Counted from the stretch's first letter, positions 8,412 through 17,785 are shown. The stretch: DNA of 64,000 bases from an uncultured Pontibacter sp. (GCF_947492645.1 NZ_CANLMZ010000017.1:1-64000); one strand, 5' to 3'. Notes: a model not told the origin generated them from the sequence alone. Numbers and translations are program-made.

Positions 8412-11400
8412 TTACTCTTTTATTACTTTGATCGTGTCAGTATTACCCTGTGCATCAGTATACTTCAGGAAGTATAAGCCGCTTTGTAAAGTGATGGCAG
8501 ATAAATTGATCTCAAGCTTGCTGTTTGTAAGTTGAAGATTTCCTTTTTCTTCATATACAACTTTACCGGCCTGGTTTACCAATACTACTTGCTGTAGTTT
8601 AGTTTCTTTGTTTCCGAAATCCAGCGTAATCATGTCTTTAAATGGATTCGGATATGCTGTTGTGCCTTCAAATGACAGCGTTACATCTGCAGCTTCTGAA
8701 ACAGACATTGCTGAAATACCTGACAGCTCAGATGAAAGCGGAGACAAATGCTTTCCTGCTACTGGTGCCTCTTTAGCGCCACTAGGCAGCTGCCAGCTAA
8801 CCGACAGGTTATCGCCACCGGCACCCTCTACATGCAGTACCTCAATGTAGTACATTTTACCAGCCTCTAGCGTTACTTTCACAGATTGCTGCGTTGCATA
8901 CTTTGTATACTCGCGCGGATTAGTCCAGCCGTTTACATAAGCAAGCTTCACTTTCTTTGCAGGATCCGTAGAAGTGCTTAACCATAGTTCTGCATTGTTA
9001 TCACCAGCGATCCAGAACGTGTACTGTCCATTTTCAGGGGCTGTAATGTAACCGCGTATGCGCTGGCCATAGTTATCACCCATGTTACTTGTAGTCTCCA
9101 GGCTAGTTAGCTCGGTTACATTTGTAGGTGTTTTTGTTAAAGGAAGTTGGCTGATGCTTTCTGTGTTTACATTAGCCCAGAATTCACGCATTATCTTGCC
9201 AGTTGCTACAACAGGAGCTGGAGTAGGGGTAGGCTGAGCGGGAGTAGGCTGTGCCACAGGTGCCGATGTTCCTAGCTGCGATAGCCTGTTTCCTGCGATC
9301 GGTCGCTCCTGCGCTCCGCTCGGCAGCTGCCATCCCACGGCCAGGTTGTCGCCGCCGTTCTCCTCCTTCATCAGGGCCTCGATGTAGTAGCGCTTGCCTG
9401 CCTGCAGGGTCACCTTCACCGACTGCTGCGAGCTGTACTTGGCCCACTCGCGCGGGTTGGTCCAGCCGTTCACGTAGGCAAGCTTGGCCTTTGCGGCAGG
9501 GTCCTCGGATGTGCTCAGCCACAGCTCTGCGCTGTTGTCGCCGGCCACCCAGAAGGTGTACTGGCCGCTCTCGGGCGCTGTCACGTAGCCGCGGATGCGC
9601 TGGCCGTAGTTGTCGCCCACGTTGCTCGGTGCCTCAAACGAGGTGAGGTCGGTGGTGCTGGTCGGAGCCTTGGACACGGGGATGTCGGAGATGCCCGCGC
9701 CGGCCGCGTTTGCCCAGTACTCTCTCGTGATCTTGCCTGTAGCCGGTGCTACTGGAGCAGTTGGTGCTGGAGTAGGAGTAGGAGTAGGAGTAGGAGTAGG
9801 CTGAGCGGGAGTGGGCTGTGCCACAGGTGCCGATGTTCCTAGCTGCGATAGCCTGTTTCCTGCGATCGGTCGCTCCTGCGCTCCGCTCGGCAGCTGCCAT
9901 CCCACGGCCAGGTTGTCGCCGCCGTTCTCCTCCTTCATCAGGGCCTCGATGTAGTAGCGCTTGCCTGCCTGCAGGGTCACCTTCACCGACTGCTGCGAGC
10001 TGTACTTTGCCCACTCGCGCGGGTTCGTCCAGCCGTTCACGTAGGCGAGCTTGGCCTTTGCGGCAGGGTCCTCGGATGTGCTCAGCCACAGCTCTGCGCT
10101 GTTGTCGCCGGCCACCCAGAAGGTGTACTGGCCGCTCTCGGGCGCCGTCACATAGCCGCGGATGCGCTGGCCGTAGTTGTCGCCCACGTTGCTCGGTGCC
10201 TCAAACGAGGTGAGGTCGGTGGTGCTGGTCGGAGCCTTGGACACGGGGATGTCGGAGATGCCCGCGCCGGCCGCGTTCGCCCAGTACTCTCTCGTGATCT
10301 TGCCTGCTGCCGGTGCTACTGGAGCAACTGGTGCGGGTGCTGGCTCAGGTTTTGGAGCAGGAGCAGGAGCAGGTTGAGTTGCGGCTGGTGCCGACCCATT
10401 AGGACCCAATTTTATTCCGTTCTGTGCCAGTTTCTGGTTCCAGCGACTAAATTCGTCAGCTTCTGTCTGTAATGTAATTGAGCCAGTAAGGAAAGTATTG
10501 TTTGTGAATGCAGCATTCTCAGCCACCGAAACATCGTTTCTGTTGTTCGTGTAACCCCAGGCAGTAATTCCTATTGTATTGTTATCTACTGAGTTGTTGA
10601 AAGTGGTGTTCTTCTTGTAGTAGTCCTTGCTCCACATGCCAGAAGTATAAAAAGCTACCTTTGACCCGTTTTTGAAAGTGGCCGAGTTAATGGCCCTGTT
10701 GTGGTGGTAGCGCACATTGTTACCGCCGGCGATGCCCATAGAGTAGTTGCCCAGGTTCACCAGGTGGTTGTCGTTTGCCTCAATGTAGGCCGGTGCAATA
10801 GAGATGTCGCCGTCGCCGTCGGTAATGATACCGCCACCTGAGTAGCTGGAGCCTGTATGCGGGATCGGGTAAGCCCCCTCGATGTAGTTGTTGTGGATCT
10901 TAATAGGAGAGCTTGGCGTTCCTTTTGTGTTGTAGATGTTGATGTTGTCCTCCACAGCCGAGTTACCGGCATCGTTGATCACCTGGTTCCAAGCAACCTC
11001 TACATGAGGTGCTGCATTTCTATAGTTGAACTGCACGAACTGAGCGAAGGTCTGTCCACCGTGCACGCGGCCATCGATGTTCTTGGCCTTGTTGTAACGG
11101 ATTTTGATCGTATTATTAGTTGATCCGTTGCCCTCGTAACGCTGTCCGATGTAAATACCGGCTGTGTTCTCCATGTAGCAGTTTTCTACCACGATATTGC
11201 GGAACACGTCCACACCCAGAAAGCGGCGGGCTTTCTTGTAATCTTTCCAGGGGGTAGGCGTCAGGCCGTAACCGTTGGTGTGGCGAATGGTAATGTCGGC
11301 TGAGTTGCCCAGCGAGCGTACAAGCGGACCGGCGCCACGTATGTTGGAGTTAACGATAACCACCGGCTCGTTGGTGCGGATTTCTACCGCAGATACCTCT

Positions 11401-11579
11401 GAGTCGCGGGATTCCCAGTTACCGGTGTAGGTACCTCCCTTGGTGATAACAAGTGGGCCTGAGTAGGTTTGAGCAAATGATTTTGAAATGGGGGTAAGTA
11501 CACACAATACAAAGGTAAGCACTAGGGCAAGTAAAACCCTGCCAGCTCCCTTACCTTGATAAGAGGTTGATGTATTCAT
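8412..11579 (-). CDS. T9SS-secreted beta-helix protein with three PA14 domains
   Basis: A 1055-residue protein. Residues 1-37 are a signal peptide. About 40-395 form a right-handed parallel beta-helix with a recurrent N-x-I pattern (NIVVENCYM, VEVAWNQVIND). A Pro/Ala linker follows, then PA14 domains at about 430-585, 612-782 and 796-960, and a type A T9SS domain from about 970 (AYPNPFKDMITLDF ... GLYFLKYTDAQG). PA14 domains commonly bind carbohydrates; beta-helices include lyases and epimerases, but I see no assignable catalytic residues. PA14 1 and 2 are nearly identical and strikingly GC-rich, while PA14 3 is divergent and lower in GC. It has its own promoter and a terminator, downstream of the exopolysaccharide genes. 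I infer an outer-surface protein that binds or remodels the exported polysaccharide. Confidence 0.85.
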   Translation of the reverse strand: MNTSTSYQGKGAGRVLLALVLTFVLCVLTPISKSFAQTYSGPLVITKGGTYTGNWESRDSEVSAVEIRTNEPVVIVNSNIRGAGPLVRSLGNSADITIRHTNGYGLTPTPWKDYKKARRFLGVDVFRNIVVENCYMENTAGIYIGQRYEGNGSTNNTIKIRYNKAKNIDGRVHGGQTFAQFVQFNYRNAAPHVEVAWNQVINDAGNSAVEDNINIYNTKGTPSSPIKIHNNYIEGAYPIPHTGSSYSGGGIITDGDGDISIAPAYIEANDNHLVNLGNYSMGIAGGNNVRYHHNRAINSATFKNGSKVAFYTSGMWSKDYYKKNTTFNNSVDNNTIGITAWGYTNNRNDVSVAENAAFTNNTFLTGSITLQTEADEFSRWNQKLAQNGIKLGPNGSAPAATQPAPAPAPKPEPAPAPVAPVAPAAGKITREYWANAAGAGISDIPVSKAPTSTTDLTSFEAPSNVGDNYGQRIRGYVTAPESGQYTFWVAGDNSAELWLSTSEDPAAKAKLAYVNGWTNPREWAKYSSQQSVKVTLQAGKRYYIEALMKEENGGDNLAVGWQLPSGAQERPIAGNRLSQLGTSAPVAQPTPAQPTPTPTPTPTPAPTAPVAPATGKITREYWANAAGAGISDIPVSKAPTSTTDLTSFEAPSNVGDNYGQRIRGYVTAPESGQYTFWVAGDNSAELWLSTSEDPAAKAKLAYVNGWTNPREWAKYSSQQSVKVTLQAGKRYYIEALMKEENGGDNLAVGWQLPSGAQERPIAGNRLSQLGTSAPVAQPTPAQPTPTPAPVVATGKIMREFWANVNTESISQLPLTKTPTNVTELTSLETTSNMGDNYGQRIRGYITAPENGQYTFWIAGDNNAELWLSTSTDPAKKVKLAYVNGWTNPREYTKYATQQSVKVTLEAGKMYYIEVLHVEGAGGDNLSVSWQLPSGAKEAPVAGKHLSPLSSELSGISAMSVSEAADVTLSFEGTTAYPNPFKDMITLDFGNKETKLQQVVLVNQAGKVVYEEKGNLQLTNSKLEINLSAITLQSGLYFLKYTDAQGNTDTIKVIKE
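9233..10326 (-). repeat. Near-identical tandem PA14-encoding direct repeat
   Basis: Units 9233-9759 and 9800-10326 lie at an offset of 567 bp. By eye they differ at about eight positions, mostly silent. Both are much richer in G and C than the third PA14 copy (about 8700-9195) and than the surrounding genes, and lack the AAGTATA word. This indicates a recent duplication or conversion, possibly of imported DNA. Confidence 0.9.
9769..9800 (-). repeat. Hexanucleotide microsatellite coding a Thr-Pro linker
   Basis: Five GGAGTA units plus GG (plus strand) encode the Pro-Thr repeat between PA14 domains 1 and 2. The unit is 6 bp, so slippage would lengthen or shorten the linker without breaking the frame. 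Confidence 0.85.
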
Positions 11580-11743
11580 CTTCTTTGGCTAAAAAGTTGA
11601 AATTTAACTTTACTGATAATTTGAGTTTTGTATTGAATCCCGATTCTGTTGGCGCATCCTCAGGGATATTTAAAACTCGTTTACTTCTGTTCTCTTTTTG
11701 CTTGTGTGGCTAATTGATTCATATATAAGTTGTTGCAAATATA
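11580..11743 (-). promoter_or_regulatory. Promoter and conserved leader of the beta-helix gene, copy B
   Basis: The minus strand has TATATTTG at 11736-11743 (-7 consensus TAnnTTTG); no clear -33 box is visible. The leader keeps the same three blocks as copy A: GCCACACAAG-like bases next to the promoter, GGATGCGCCAACA (11647-11659), and the block of about 35 nt before the ATG. The long leader suggests post-transcriptional control, though no known riboswitch was recognised. Confidence 0.5.
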
Positions 11744-12098
11744 TGGCATAAAAATTTACATTTGCTACACATACTTGGAAATTTTCTTAAAAAAATGATA
11801 GGTGTCAGATAAAGTTATAATTTATTATTATTGCAAATAGTTGATATACAGCTTGTAAAGGCATTGAATTGGCAGCAGGCAAAGCAGAAAAAGGTTGCGT
11901 TGCTAAATAAAGTTATAAATGGGAGATGGTAAAAAATGGGGGTGAAACGTCCTTTTTATCTAGTTAAAAATCTAGTCTTTATATATAGATATTTGCAAAA
12001 TGTTTACGATATTAAAAACAAGATAGAAGTATCCTGTTATATGAATATGCTAATATAATAAGACTAATTGATTTGCTGTACAGCTAGAACATGTTCAT
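11744..12098. other. AT-rich intergenic region
   Basis: This 355-bp stretch lies between the end of the membrane-anchored beta-helix gene and the promoter of the PA14 gene. It has many A/T runs but no ORF, terminator hairpin or recognisable site. Confidence 0.5.
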
Positions 12099-13379
12099 CT
12101 ATTCCACAGAAACATTAAGGTGTCTTTTAGCGGGTGCAGGTCCCAAGGATATATCATGTGCTTCCAGCTTTTTAAGCCAGAGCTGATACTCTTTTTCTTC
12201 CATGGATAAAGTGATGTCACTTTCTAGGATGGTGTTTGCAAAAGTGGAAGCGGCTAAAAAGGTACTGTCCATAATTTCGTTTCGCCAGGTACCTGTTTGC
12301 CCCACTACGCCAAGTATGTTGCTGTGCATCTTATTGTTAAACGTAGAGTGAAGCTTGTAGTAATCTTTCGCCCATATGCCGCCACTCCAGCAGCTAAAAA
12401 AGCTCCCATCAGGTAATCTAGCCGATACTATAGCCCTGTTCTTATACATCTCGATGTTATTGCCACCTGCTATGCCCAGGCAGTAATTACCTAAGCCCAC
12501 CAACTGGTTATCGTATACTTTAACATAGGCAGTAGCCATCGTGGAGTCAGTTCCCGGCGAGTCTGTAAGGATACCCCCGCCAGTATAGGTTTTTGAGGTT
12601 GCTGGAACAGGATAGGCTCCTTTGATGAAGTTATTATGAATTTGAATGGGTGAGGCCTTTGTGCCGCGCGAGTTATAGATGTTGATGTTATCTTCCACGG
12701 CAGAGTTGTCGGGTTCATTGATAATTTCGTTCCAGGCTACTTCAATATGCGGTGCCTCGCCACGATAATTGAATTGCACAAACTGCACAATGGCCATCCC
12801 GTTATAGATGCGCCCGTCAATGTTTTTTACTTTGTTGTAGCGGATTTTAACTGTGTTTTGCGGCGTACCATCTCCTTCGTAGCGCTGGCCGAGGTAAATA
12901 CCCGCTGTGTTTTCCATGTAGCAGTTTTCAACTATAATATTCCGAAAAGCATCTATTGCTAAAAACCGACGCGGCTTTTTATAGTCGGAGTAGGGGGTGG
13001 GGGTGATGCCATACCCGTAGGTGTTACGCACAGTAATGTTGGCAGAATATCCGAGTGAGCGAATCAAAGGCCCTGCACCACGGATAATTGAATTTTCGAT
13101 AGTTACAGGCTCTTTCGTTCTAATGTCGATAGCCGGAACGTCTGAATCTTTAGATTCCCAGTTACCGGAATACGTGCCGCCTTTTGTAATAATTAAAGGG
13201 CCATTAAAACCTTGCTCTGCTGTGTGCGGTGACACTTGCATGGCTTTAAACAAGGATATGCCAGCTAAGATAAACAGCGCCAGAAGTATAAAAAACAGTA
13301 GCCGCTGCCTGATACGGTTCCTGGTATCAGTAGCGGCTAAGTATGAAATTGTAGGTTCTGCTGCTAAAGTATAAATCAT
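12099..13379 (-). CDS. Membrane-anchored parallel beta-helix protein of the exopolysaccharide locus
   Basis: A 426-residue protein. One N-terminal transmembrane segment (about 25-46) takes the place of a cleavable signal. Residues 58-415 form a beta-helix closely matching the N-terminal half of the PA14 protein (for example NCYMENTAGIY and GIAGGNN). There is no PA14 domain and no T9SS domain. Its ATG overlaps the stop of the upstream GT2 gene by 4 bp (ATGA), so translation is probably coupled. A beta-helix protein made with the glycosyltransferases and held at the membrane suggests it acts on the nascent polymer in the periplasm, like AlgG-type epimerases or lyases; this is inference and no catalytic motif was assigned. 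No terminator is visible downstream. Confidence 0.8.
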   Translation of the reverse strand: MIYTLAAEPTISYLAATDTRNRIRQRLLFFILLALFILAGISLFKAMQVSPHTAEQGFNGPLIITKGGTYSGNWESKDSDVPAIDIRTKEPVTIENSIIRGAGPLIRSLGYSANITVRNTYGYGITPTPYSDYKKPRRFLAIDAFRNIIVENCYMENTAGIYLGQRYEGDGTPQNTVKIRYNKVKNIDGRIYNGMAIVQFVQFNYRGEAPHIEVAWNEIINEPDNSAVEDNINIYNSRGTKASPIQIHNNFIKGAYPVPATSKTYTGGGILTDSPGTDSTMATAYVKVYDNQLVGLGNYCLGIAGGNNIEMYKNRAIVSARLPDGSFFSCWSGGIWAKDYYKLHSTFNNKMHSNILGVVGQTGTWRNEIMDSTFLAASTFANTILESDITLSMEEKEYQLWLKKLEAHDISLGPAPAKRHLNVSVE

Positions 13380-14215
13380 TTTAAGATATACCCGAAAATG
13401 CGCCTGGCATAACCGTTAGCCAGGTAGTATGGGATATACGGACTTGGGCAGTTTTTTAAGGTGAAGCGTGTAAAGTCACGTAGGTTTCCGCCGCCTTTAA
13501 TATCAAACAGGTGGTTGTAAAAGTTTTTAATCGACTTGGACTGTCTATTTTTGCGTTCGCCACTTTCCTCGGGGTAAGTATAAATTTTGGCATCGTAGTT
13601 ACAGTACAGTTCAAAGCCATTGCGTAGCGCAGTATGAGTGAAATCATAATCTGCAACGTAGTGCGGAAATTTGTCCTGGTCCAGCAAACCGATTTTCTCA
13701 AAAACTGCTCTGGGTATAAGTAGTCCTCGGCCCGGTAGTTGCGATACCTGGTGTAAACCTACTTGCTGCTCTTTTGGGAGCTCCTGTAGCAGATGACGTA
13801 CTTTATTTAATTTAAAATCGATTATCTCACCACCAAAGGCAGGCTCACGGGTGGCTGCATCCATTTCCAGCGCACCAATAATGGCGTTAGGCTTTTCGGC
13901 CATCCATTTGTAAGTATTGGCTATAAAGTCAGGGGCAGCCTCTAGGTCGTTGTTAAGCGTCATGACATACTCAGCACCATGTTGCAACGCGTGCCGGATT
14001 CCCATGTTCACGCTGGCAGTCCAGAATAAACCTCCGTCCCCAAAAAGTACATCTACCTCCGGAAACTCTTCAGCCAGCATGTCTGCTGTGCCGTCGGTAG
14101 AGCCATCATCCACTACAATAACTTTAAAGGATGTGTTTGTTTGTTTGCGCAAGGACAGGAGGCACTCTTTTGTGAAATGCTTTCTGTTGAAAACGGGTAT
14201 AACGATATAAATCAT
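13376..14215 (-). CDS. Family 2 glycosyltransferase
   Basis: A 279-residue GT-A enzyme. The start MIYIVIPVFNRK and VIVVDDGSTDGT form the nucleotide-sugar site. TLNNDLE at about residue 91 is the DxD-like metal site in the form usual for rhamnosyltransferase-like GT2 proteins (NND). No membrane segments are visible, so it is likely cytoplasmic, adding one sugar to the lipid-linked repeat unit. It lies 12 bp after the GT4 gene and overlaps the next gene by 4 bp. The donor sugar cannot be told. Confidence 0.85.
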   Translation of the reverse strand: MIYIVIPVFNRKHFTKECLLSLRKQTNTSFKVIVVDDGSTDGTADMLAEEFPEVDVLFGDGGLFWTASVNMGIRHALQHGAEYVMTLNNDLEAAPDFIANTYKWMAEKPNAIIGALEMDAATREPAFGGEIIDFKLNKVRHLLQELPKEQQVGLHQVSQLPGRGLLIPRAVFEKIGLLDQDKFPHYVADYDFTHTALRNGFELYCNYDAKIYTYPEESGERKNRQSKSIKNFYNHLFDIKGGGNLRDFTRFTLKNCPSPYIPYYLANGYARRIFGYILK

Positions 14216-14227
14216 TTTGTTTCAGGG

Positions 14228-15475
14228 CTAATGTGTAACAGACAGTTCTTTTGTATCGGCTAAAGTATACTTGTTATAGAACTCGTTGATATGTTTTGTT
14301 TTTACAGGCCAGGTTTGAGATTTAGAGAAGGCATAACCATTCTTTCCCATCTGTACCCGTAGTTCTGAGTTGTGGTACAGCTGCTCAACTGCTTTTGCGA
14401 GTTGTTCAACTGTTTTCTCGGGTGTAGTTACGGAAATTTTGATGCCAGCGTTATCCGGAACTAGGTTTTTTCCGCCGTGCAGGTCCAGGGTAAGTATAGG
14501 CAACCCATAGGCCATCGACTCAAGAAACTGGGCAGCAGAAGAGTCGCGCAGGCTGCAGAACATAAACAAGTCGCTTTCGGTGTAAGCGCGTTTTACTTCA
14601 TCCCACGGTACCTGGCCTTTCCAGTTAACTTTATCCTGGAGGTTATACTCTTTAATTAGCCCAGGCACCATGTCGTGCATTTGCCCATCACCTAAAATAG
14701 TAAGCTTAAACCGCACATTTGGGTTTACTTTGCTCAATGCTTCCAAAACCAATGGCAGGCCCTTACGTGCAAACAGCCGTCCTACCCACAGTATCTGCAG
14801 CTCTTCGGAAGGTGACCTTTCTGGGTAACGCTCCGGGTAAAAACTCTCTGGCAAGCTGGTGTCGAGGAACATCTGGGGGTTAAGTGCCCCATTGTCTCTG
14901 GCCATATTATAGGTGTCTTCGTTGGTGGTAAGCACAAGCGAGGCATGGCGCATTGTTTTGCGTACGTCTGGGTTCACCTGCAGCAGTAGCTTGCTAATCC
15001 AGGATCGTAGGACTTCTGTTTTCCACCAGCCGTAAAAGTATTTCTTAAACGCTGTTGGCGCTTCCTGGCCACCGCCAGCCGGCCCAAAAATAAGAGGCTT
15101 GTTCAGGCGCCAGAGAGCTGTGCCTAATTGCAGACTACCGATAGTTACGTGGTGCACCAGATCAAAATTTATCTCTTTGTCCAGTTGCTTTACCTTTTTA
15201 TAAGCCTGCTGCTGCCAATACAGGTAATGAGGGTAAAACCCAAGGTGGTATTCAAAAAGCTTGTCAATCCATTTTGGCAACTCCACAAACACAATGTGCA
15301 GGTTAGGCATGTTAAGCTTTTCTACTTCCTTCTCAATGCTGGCTTTGCCTTCTACTGTTGTAAGGCACCATACTTCATGGCCTAGTTTAGCGGTGTTAAG
15401 GGCCCAGTTCCAGCCATTGCCCAGTTCTGTTCCACGGTTCGGTTCGCAGGCGTATGCTGATAAAAGTAATTTCAT
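14228..15475 (-). CDS. Family 4 glycosyltransferase
   Basis: A 415-residue GT-B enzyme. The N-terminal acceptor domain starts MKLLLSAYACEPNRGTELGNGWNW. The C-terminal donor domain has ILWVGRLFARKGL at about 235 and a glycosyltransferase signature around FCSLRDSSAAQFLESMAYGLPILTLD, although the usual E-x7-E is modified. GT4 enzymes retain anomeric configuration and use nucleotide sugars. It sits 14 bp downstream of the HlpA-like gene within the exopolysaccharide operon. Confidence 0.85.
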   Translation of the reverse strand: MKLLLSAYACEPNRGTELGNGWNWALNTAKLGHEVWCLTTVEGKASIEKEVEKLNMPNLHIVFVELPKWIDKLFEYHLGFYPHYLYWQQQAYKKVKQLDKEINFDLVHHVTIGSLQLGTALWRLNKPLIFGPAGGGQEAPTAFKKYFYGWWKTEVLRSWISKLLLQVNPDVRKTMRHASLVLTTNEDTYNMARDNGALNPQMFLDTSLPESFYPERYPERSPSEELQILWVGRLFARKGLPLVLEALSKVNPNVRFKLTILGDGQMHDMVPGLIKEYNLQDKVNWKGQVPWDEVKRAYTESDLFMFCSLRDSSAAQFLESMAYGLPILTLDLHGGKNLVPDNAGIKISVTTPEKTVEQLAKAVEQLYHNSELRVQMGKNGYAFSKSQTWPVKTKHINEFYNKYTLADTKELSVTH

Positions 15476-15489
15476 GGCAGGAGTGATGT

Positions 15490-16425
15490 TTACAGGCTAA
15501 AATTGAACAAGGCCTTCAACTTAGCACTTACCTTGTTTTTCATCAGGTAGTTAAAGTTTCGTTTATCAGACTCGATATCGCGAAGCACGAAACGGGGATG
15601 GCGCAAAGGGAAAGCTATTTCATGCTCTTGCACAAAGGCGCTTTTATCGTGTAGGTTAAAAGTATGGGTTGCATCTTCGCCGAAGCCGATGTTGCGCACC
15701 AGGTTTACTTCCGGTATAATGCAGAGACCAGAGTTGCTGTATACTGTAAACTCCCATTGGTAATCCCATACGTCTCCTTTTTGTATGTTAGCGTAGGTTT
15801 TATCCAGTTGCCCCAGCCGGTACGTTTCTTCCAGTTTATTAAGGAAAATGCCATTCAGGTAGCCTTTCTGCTTTAGCTCCTTGTAAGTAGGTATATGGAA
15901 GTCGAATAACTGCCAGGCACGGCGCCAGGTGGCCCATCCCCAGGCATTTACCTTATCAGAGAAGTAGTAGGAGTAGTCGCTGTCGCGTTTCCAGCCATTT
16001 AAGTAGTTGTTGCCGCTTACGTGCATTACGCGCGTATCGTGTTTATACTTTTCCAGCACCTCCTGGCAAAACCAGAAAAAGCTTTTGGATGGCACACAGT
16101 CATCTTCAAGTATAATACCTGTTTCTTCGTTTTCGAACAGCCAGGAAATCGAGGTGGAGGGAGCCACACCGCAACCCAGGTTTTTCTCCTGGAAAAGCGT
16201 TTTAACCTCGCAGTCCCAGTCTACCTGCTCTACTATGCGGCGTGTTTCCGCGCAGCGATCCGCGTCGGTTGGTACGTGTGGGCGAGGGCCATCGGCGGCA
16301 ACATAAAGCTTTTTAGGCTTAACCTGCCTGATGCGGTCAAAAACTTGTTGTGTGGTATTGGCTCTGTTAAATATGATAAGCAACACCGGCGTGTGCAAAG
16401 GTTCGTTTGGAGTAGAAGTACTCAT
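15490..16425 (-). CDS. HlpA-like nucleotide-diphospho-sugar transferase
   Basis: A 311-residue GT-A fold protein. TPVLLIIFNRANTTQQVFDRIRQVKPKKLYVAADGPR is the hallmark start of proteins annotated as hemolytic protein HlpA-like, in fact probable glycosyltransferases. GIILEDDCVPSKSFF at about 130 gives the acidic EDD metal motif. NAWGWATWRRAW at about 175 is also conserved in the family. The context is a polysaccharide operon, so a role in adding a sugar is inferred; the name hemolytic should not be read as a toxin function. Confidence 0.75.
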   Translation of the reverse strand: MSTSTPNEPLHTPVLLIIFNRANTTQQVFDRIRQVKPKKLYVAADGPRPHVPTDADRCAETRRIVEQVDWDCEVKTLFQEKNLGCGVAPSTSISWLFENEETGIILEDDCVPSKSFFWFCQEVLEKYKHDTRVMHVSGNNYLNGWKRDSDYSYYFSDKVNAWGWATWRRAWQLFDFHIPTYKELKQKGYLNGIFLNKLEETYRLGQLDKTYANIQKGDVWDYQWEFTVYSNSGLCIIPEVNLVRNIGFGEDATHTFNLHDKSAFVQEHEIAFPLRHPRFVLRDIESDKRNFNYLMKNKVSAKLKALFNFSL

Positions 16426-16465
16426 ACTAGTATAAGGGTTTTATTATATGTTAGTACTGCTATTT

Positions 16466-17785
16466 TCAGGAAGTGGTTATCAACTCAGGCACATTATTTA
16501 CCTGATGATGCAGTTTACGGATGCGTTCTTTTCTGCGTTTGGCAAAATCAACAAGGTAACTTACATTTTCTTCGGCCGGAGAATCAAGATAAGCTATGGT
16601 TAAACCAAGTATAGCGTAAAAGAAGTATGGCAGAATATAAGAGATGCCAAATACAAAGCCGCTGGTGATAAAAGAAAGCAACACAATCTGTTCCTGGGTC
16701 AGGTGCTTCAGTTTAAACCCTCTGTGTATGGCATAGAATTTAACCAGCCAGAAAAGAAGCATCCCAACTGTGCCGATGTAAAACAGCACATCCATGTAAA
16801 AACTATGAAAAAAGTGCCCGTTTCCGTCTTCAAAAACAGGCGCGTTAATATCATCACGGTAAAATTGTATCGGTAGCTCAAAGCCTTCAAAACGCATGCC
16901 CCATATAGGGTTTTCCACTACAAATGGCCAGTAAGACATAAACTGCTGGTAGCGCCAGCCACCTGTGCCCTGCGAGTCCATGTTCTCGATATCGGAGAAG
17001 TTTTCCTGGAATTTCTCGACAATCTCAGGATTCATGGAGAATACAAAAGCACTACTGATAATACCAAGTATAAATACGGTAACACCCAGCGGTATCAGCT
17101 TTTTAAAGTTTACTTCGGTAGCAGATTTGAATTTTACCAGCAGCACGTATACAATCAGGATGCCAGCCGTTGTGATCCAGACGGTACGGTGCTGGAAGAA
17201 TACGATCAGGAAAAGCACCAGAAAAGCCATGGCCATGTTAAACAGGCCTCCTTTAAACAGGTACTTGCTCATGAAGTACAGGAACGGGATCACGATCATG
17301 TAAACGGATGTAGCGTAAACCCCGCGATCGTGGCTGGTGAAGGCGGCTATACTTAAGGATTCCCTGTTGACGATGGCGACGTTAAGTGAGAAGCCGATAA
17401 GTATAAACCAGATAACATGCTCCAGGTTAAGGTACTCGTTCTTTCGGTAATAGGTATAGATAAAGAAAGTATAGAAGAAGAGAAACACCTTCAGGAACAC
17501 GTGTGGGTAAATCAAAGGAGTGTTATACTTCAGGAAACTCTCGAACACCATGCCCACCACAAACAAGAGCGTAAGTATAAACGCAAAGCGCATGTACGAC
17601 GACATATACCGGATGTTGTAGACGCAATAGCCCATCGAAATAACAGCGGTGAGCTTTACCATCATGGCAAGTATAATGCCTTGCGTTACCTCATTCTTCG
17701 GAGACAGCAGCTCCAGGAACATGGCATCCATGAGCATGATGAGCACCAGCGGCGCTGTAAAAAATACGCTGTAATTAAACTTCAT
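16466..17785 (-). CDS. Wzy/O-antigen-ligase-like polymerase
   Basis: A 439-residue polytopic membrane protein with about 11 hydrophobic segments and a large periplasmic loop (about 255-345) containing GTGGWRYQQFMSYWPFVVENP, typical of O-antigen ligase/polymerase families. HRTVWITTAGILIVY at about 200 is also family-like. It would polymerise repeat units in the periplasm. It overlaps the GT4 gene by 11 bp and precedes the HlpA-like gene. Whether it is a polymerase or a ligase cannot be decided from sequence; in a Wzx/Wza/Wzc locus a polymerase is the better guess. Confidence 0.75.
   Translation of the reverse strand: MKFNYSVFFTAPLVLIMLMDAMFLELLSPKNEVTQGIILAMMVKLTAVISMGYCVYNIRYMSSYMRFAFILTLLFVVGMVFESFLKYNTPLIYPHVFLKVFLFFYTFFIYTYYRKNEYLNLEHVIWFILIGFSLNVAIVNRESLSIAAFTSHDRGVYATSVYMIVIPFLYFMSKYLFKGGLFNMAMAFLVLFLIVFFQHRTVWITTAGILIVYVLLVKFKSATEVNFKKLIPLGVTVFILGIISSAFVFSMNPEIVEKFQENFSDIENMDSQGTGGWRYQQFMSYWPFVVENPIWGMRFEGFELPIQFYRDDINAPVFEDGNGHFFHSFYMDVLFYIGTVGMLLFWLVKFYAIHRGFKLKHLTQEQIVLLSFITSGFVFGISYILPYFFYAILGLTIAYLDSPAEENVSYLVDFAKRRKERIRKLHHQVNNVPELITTS

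Noticed and set aside
9233-10326. Long direct repeats considered as a CRISPR array or insertion sequence ends
   Set aside because: Only two 527-bp in-frame coding repeats; no spacers, no transposase and no terminal inverted repeats.
9251-10377. Several plus- and minus-strand open frames of 60-150 codons in the PA14 repeat region
   Set aside because: They are shadows of the GC-rich PA14 gene: high GC removes stop codons. They occur as matching pairs in the two repeat units and show Arg/Ser/Pro-rich composition without domains.
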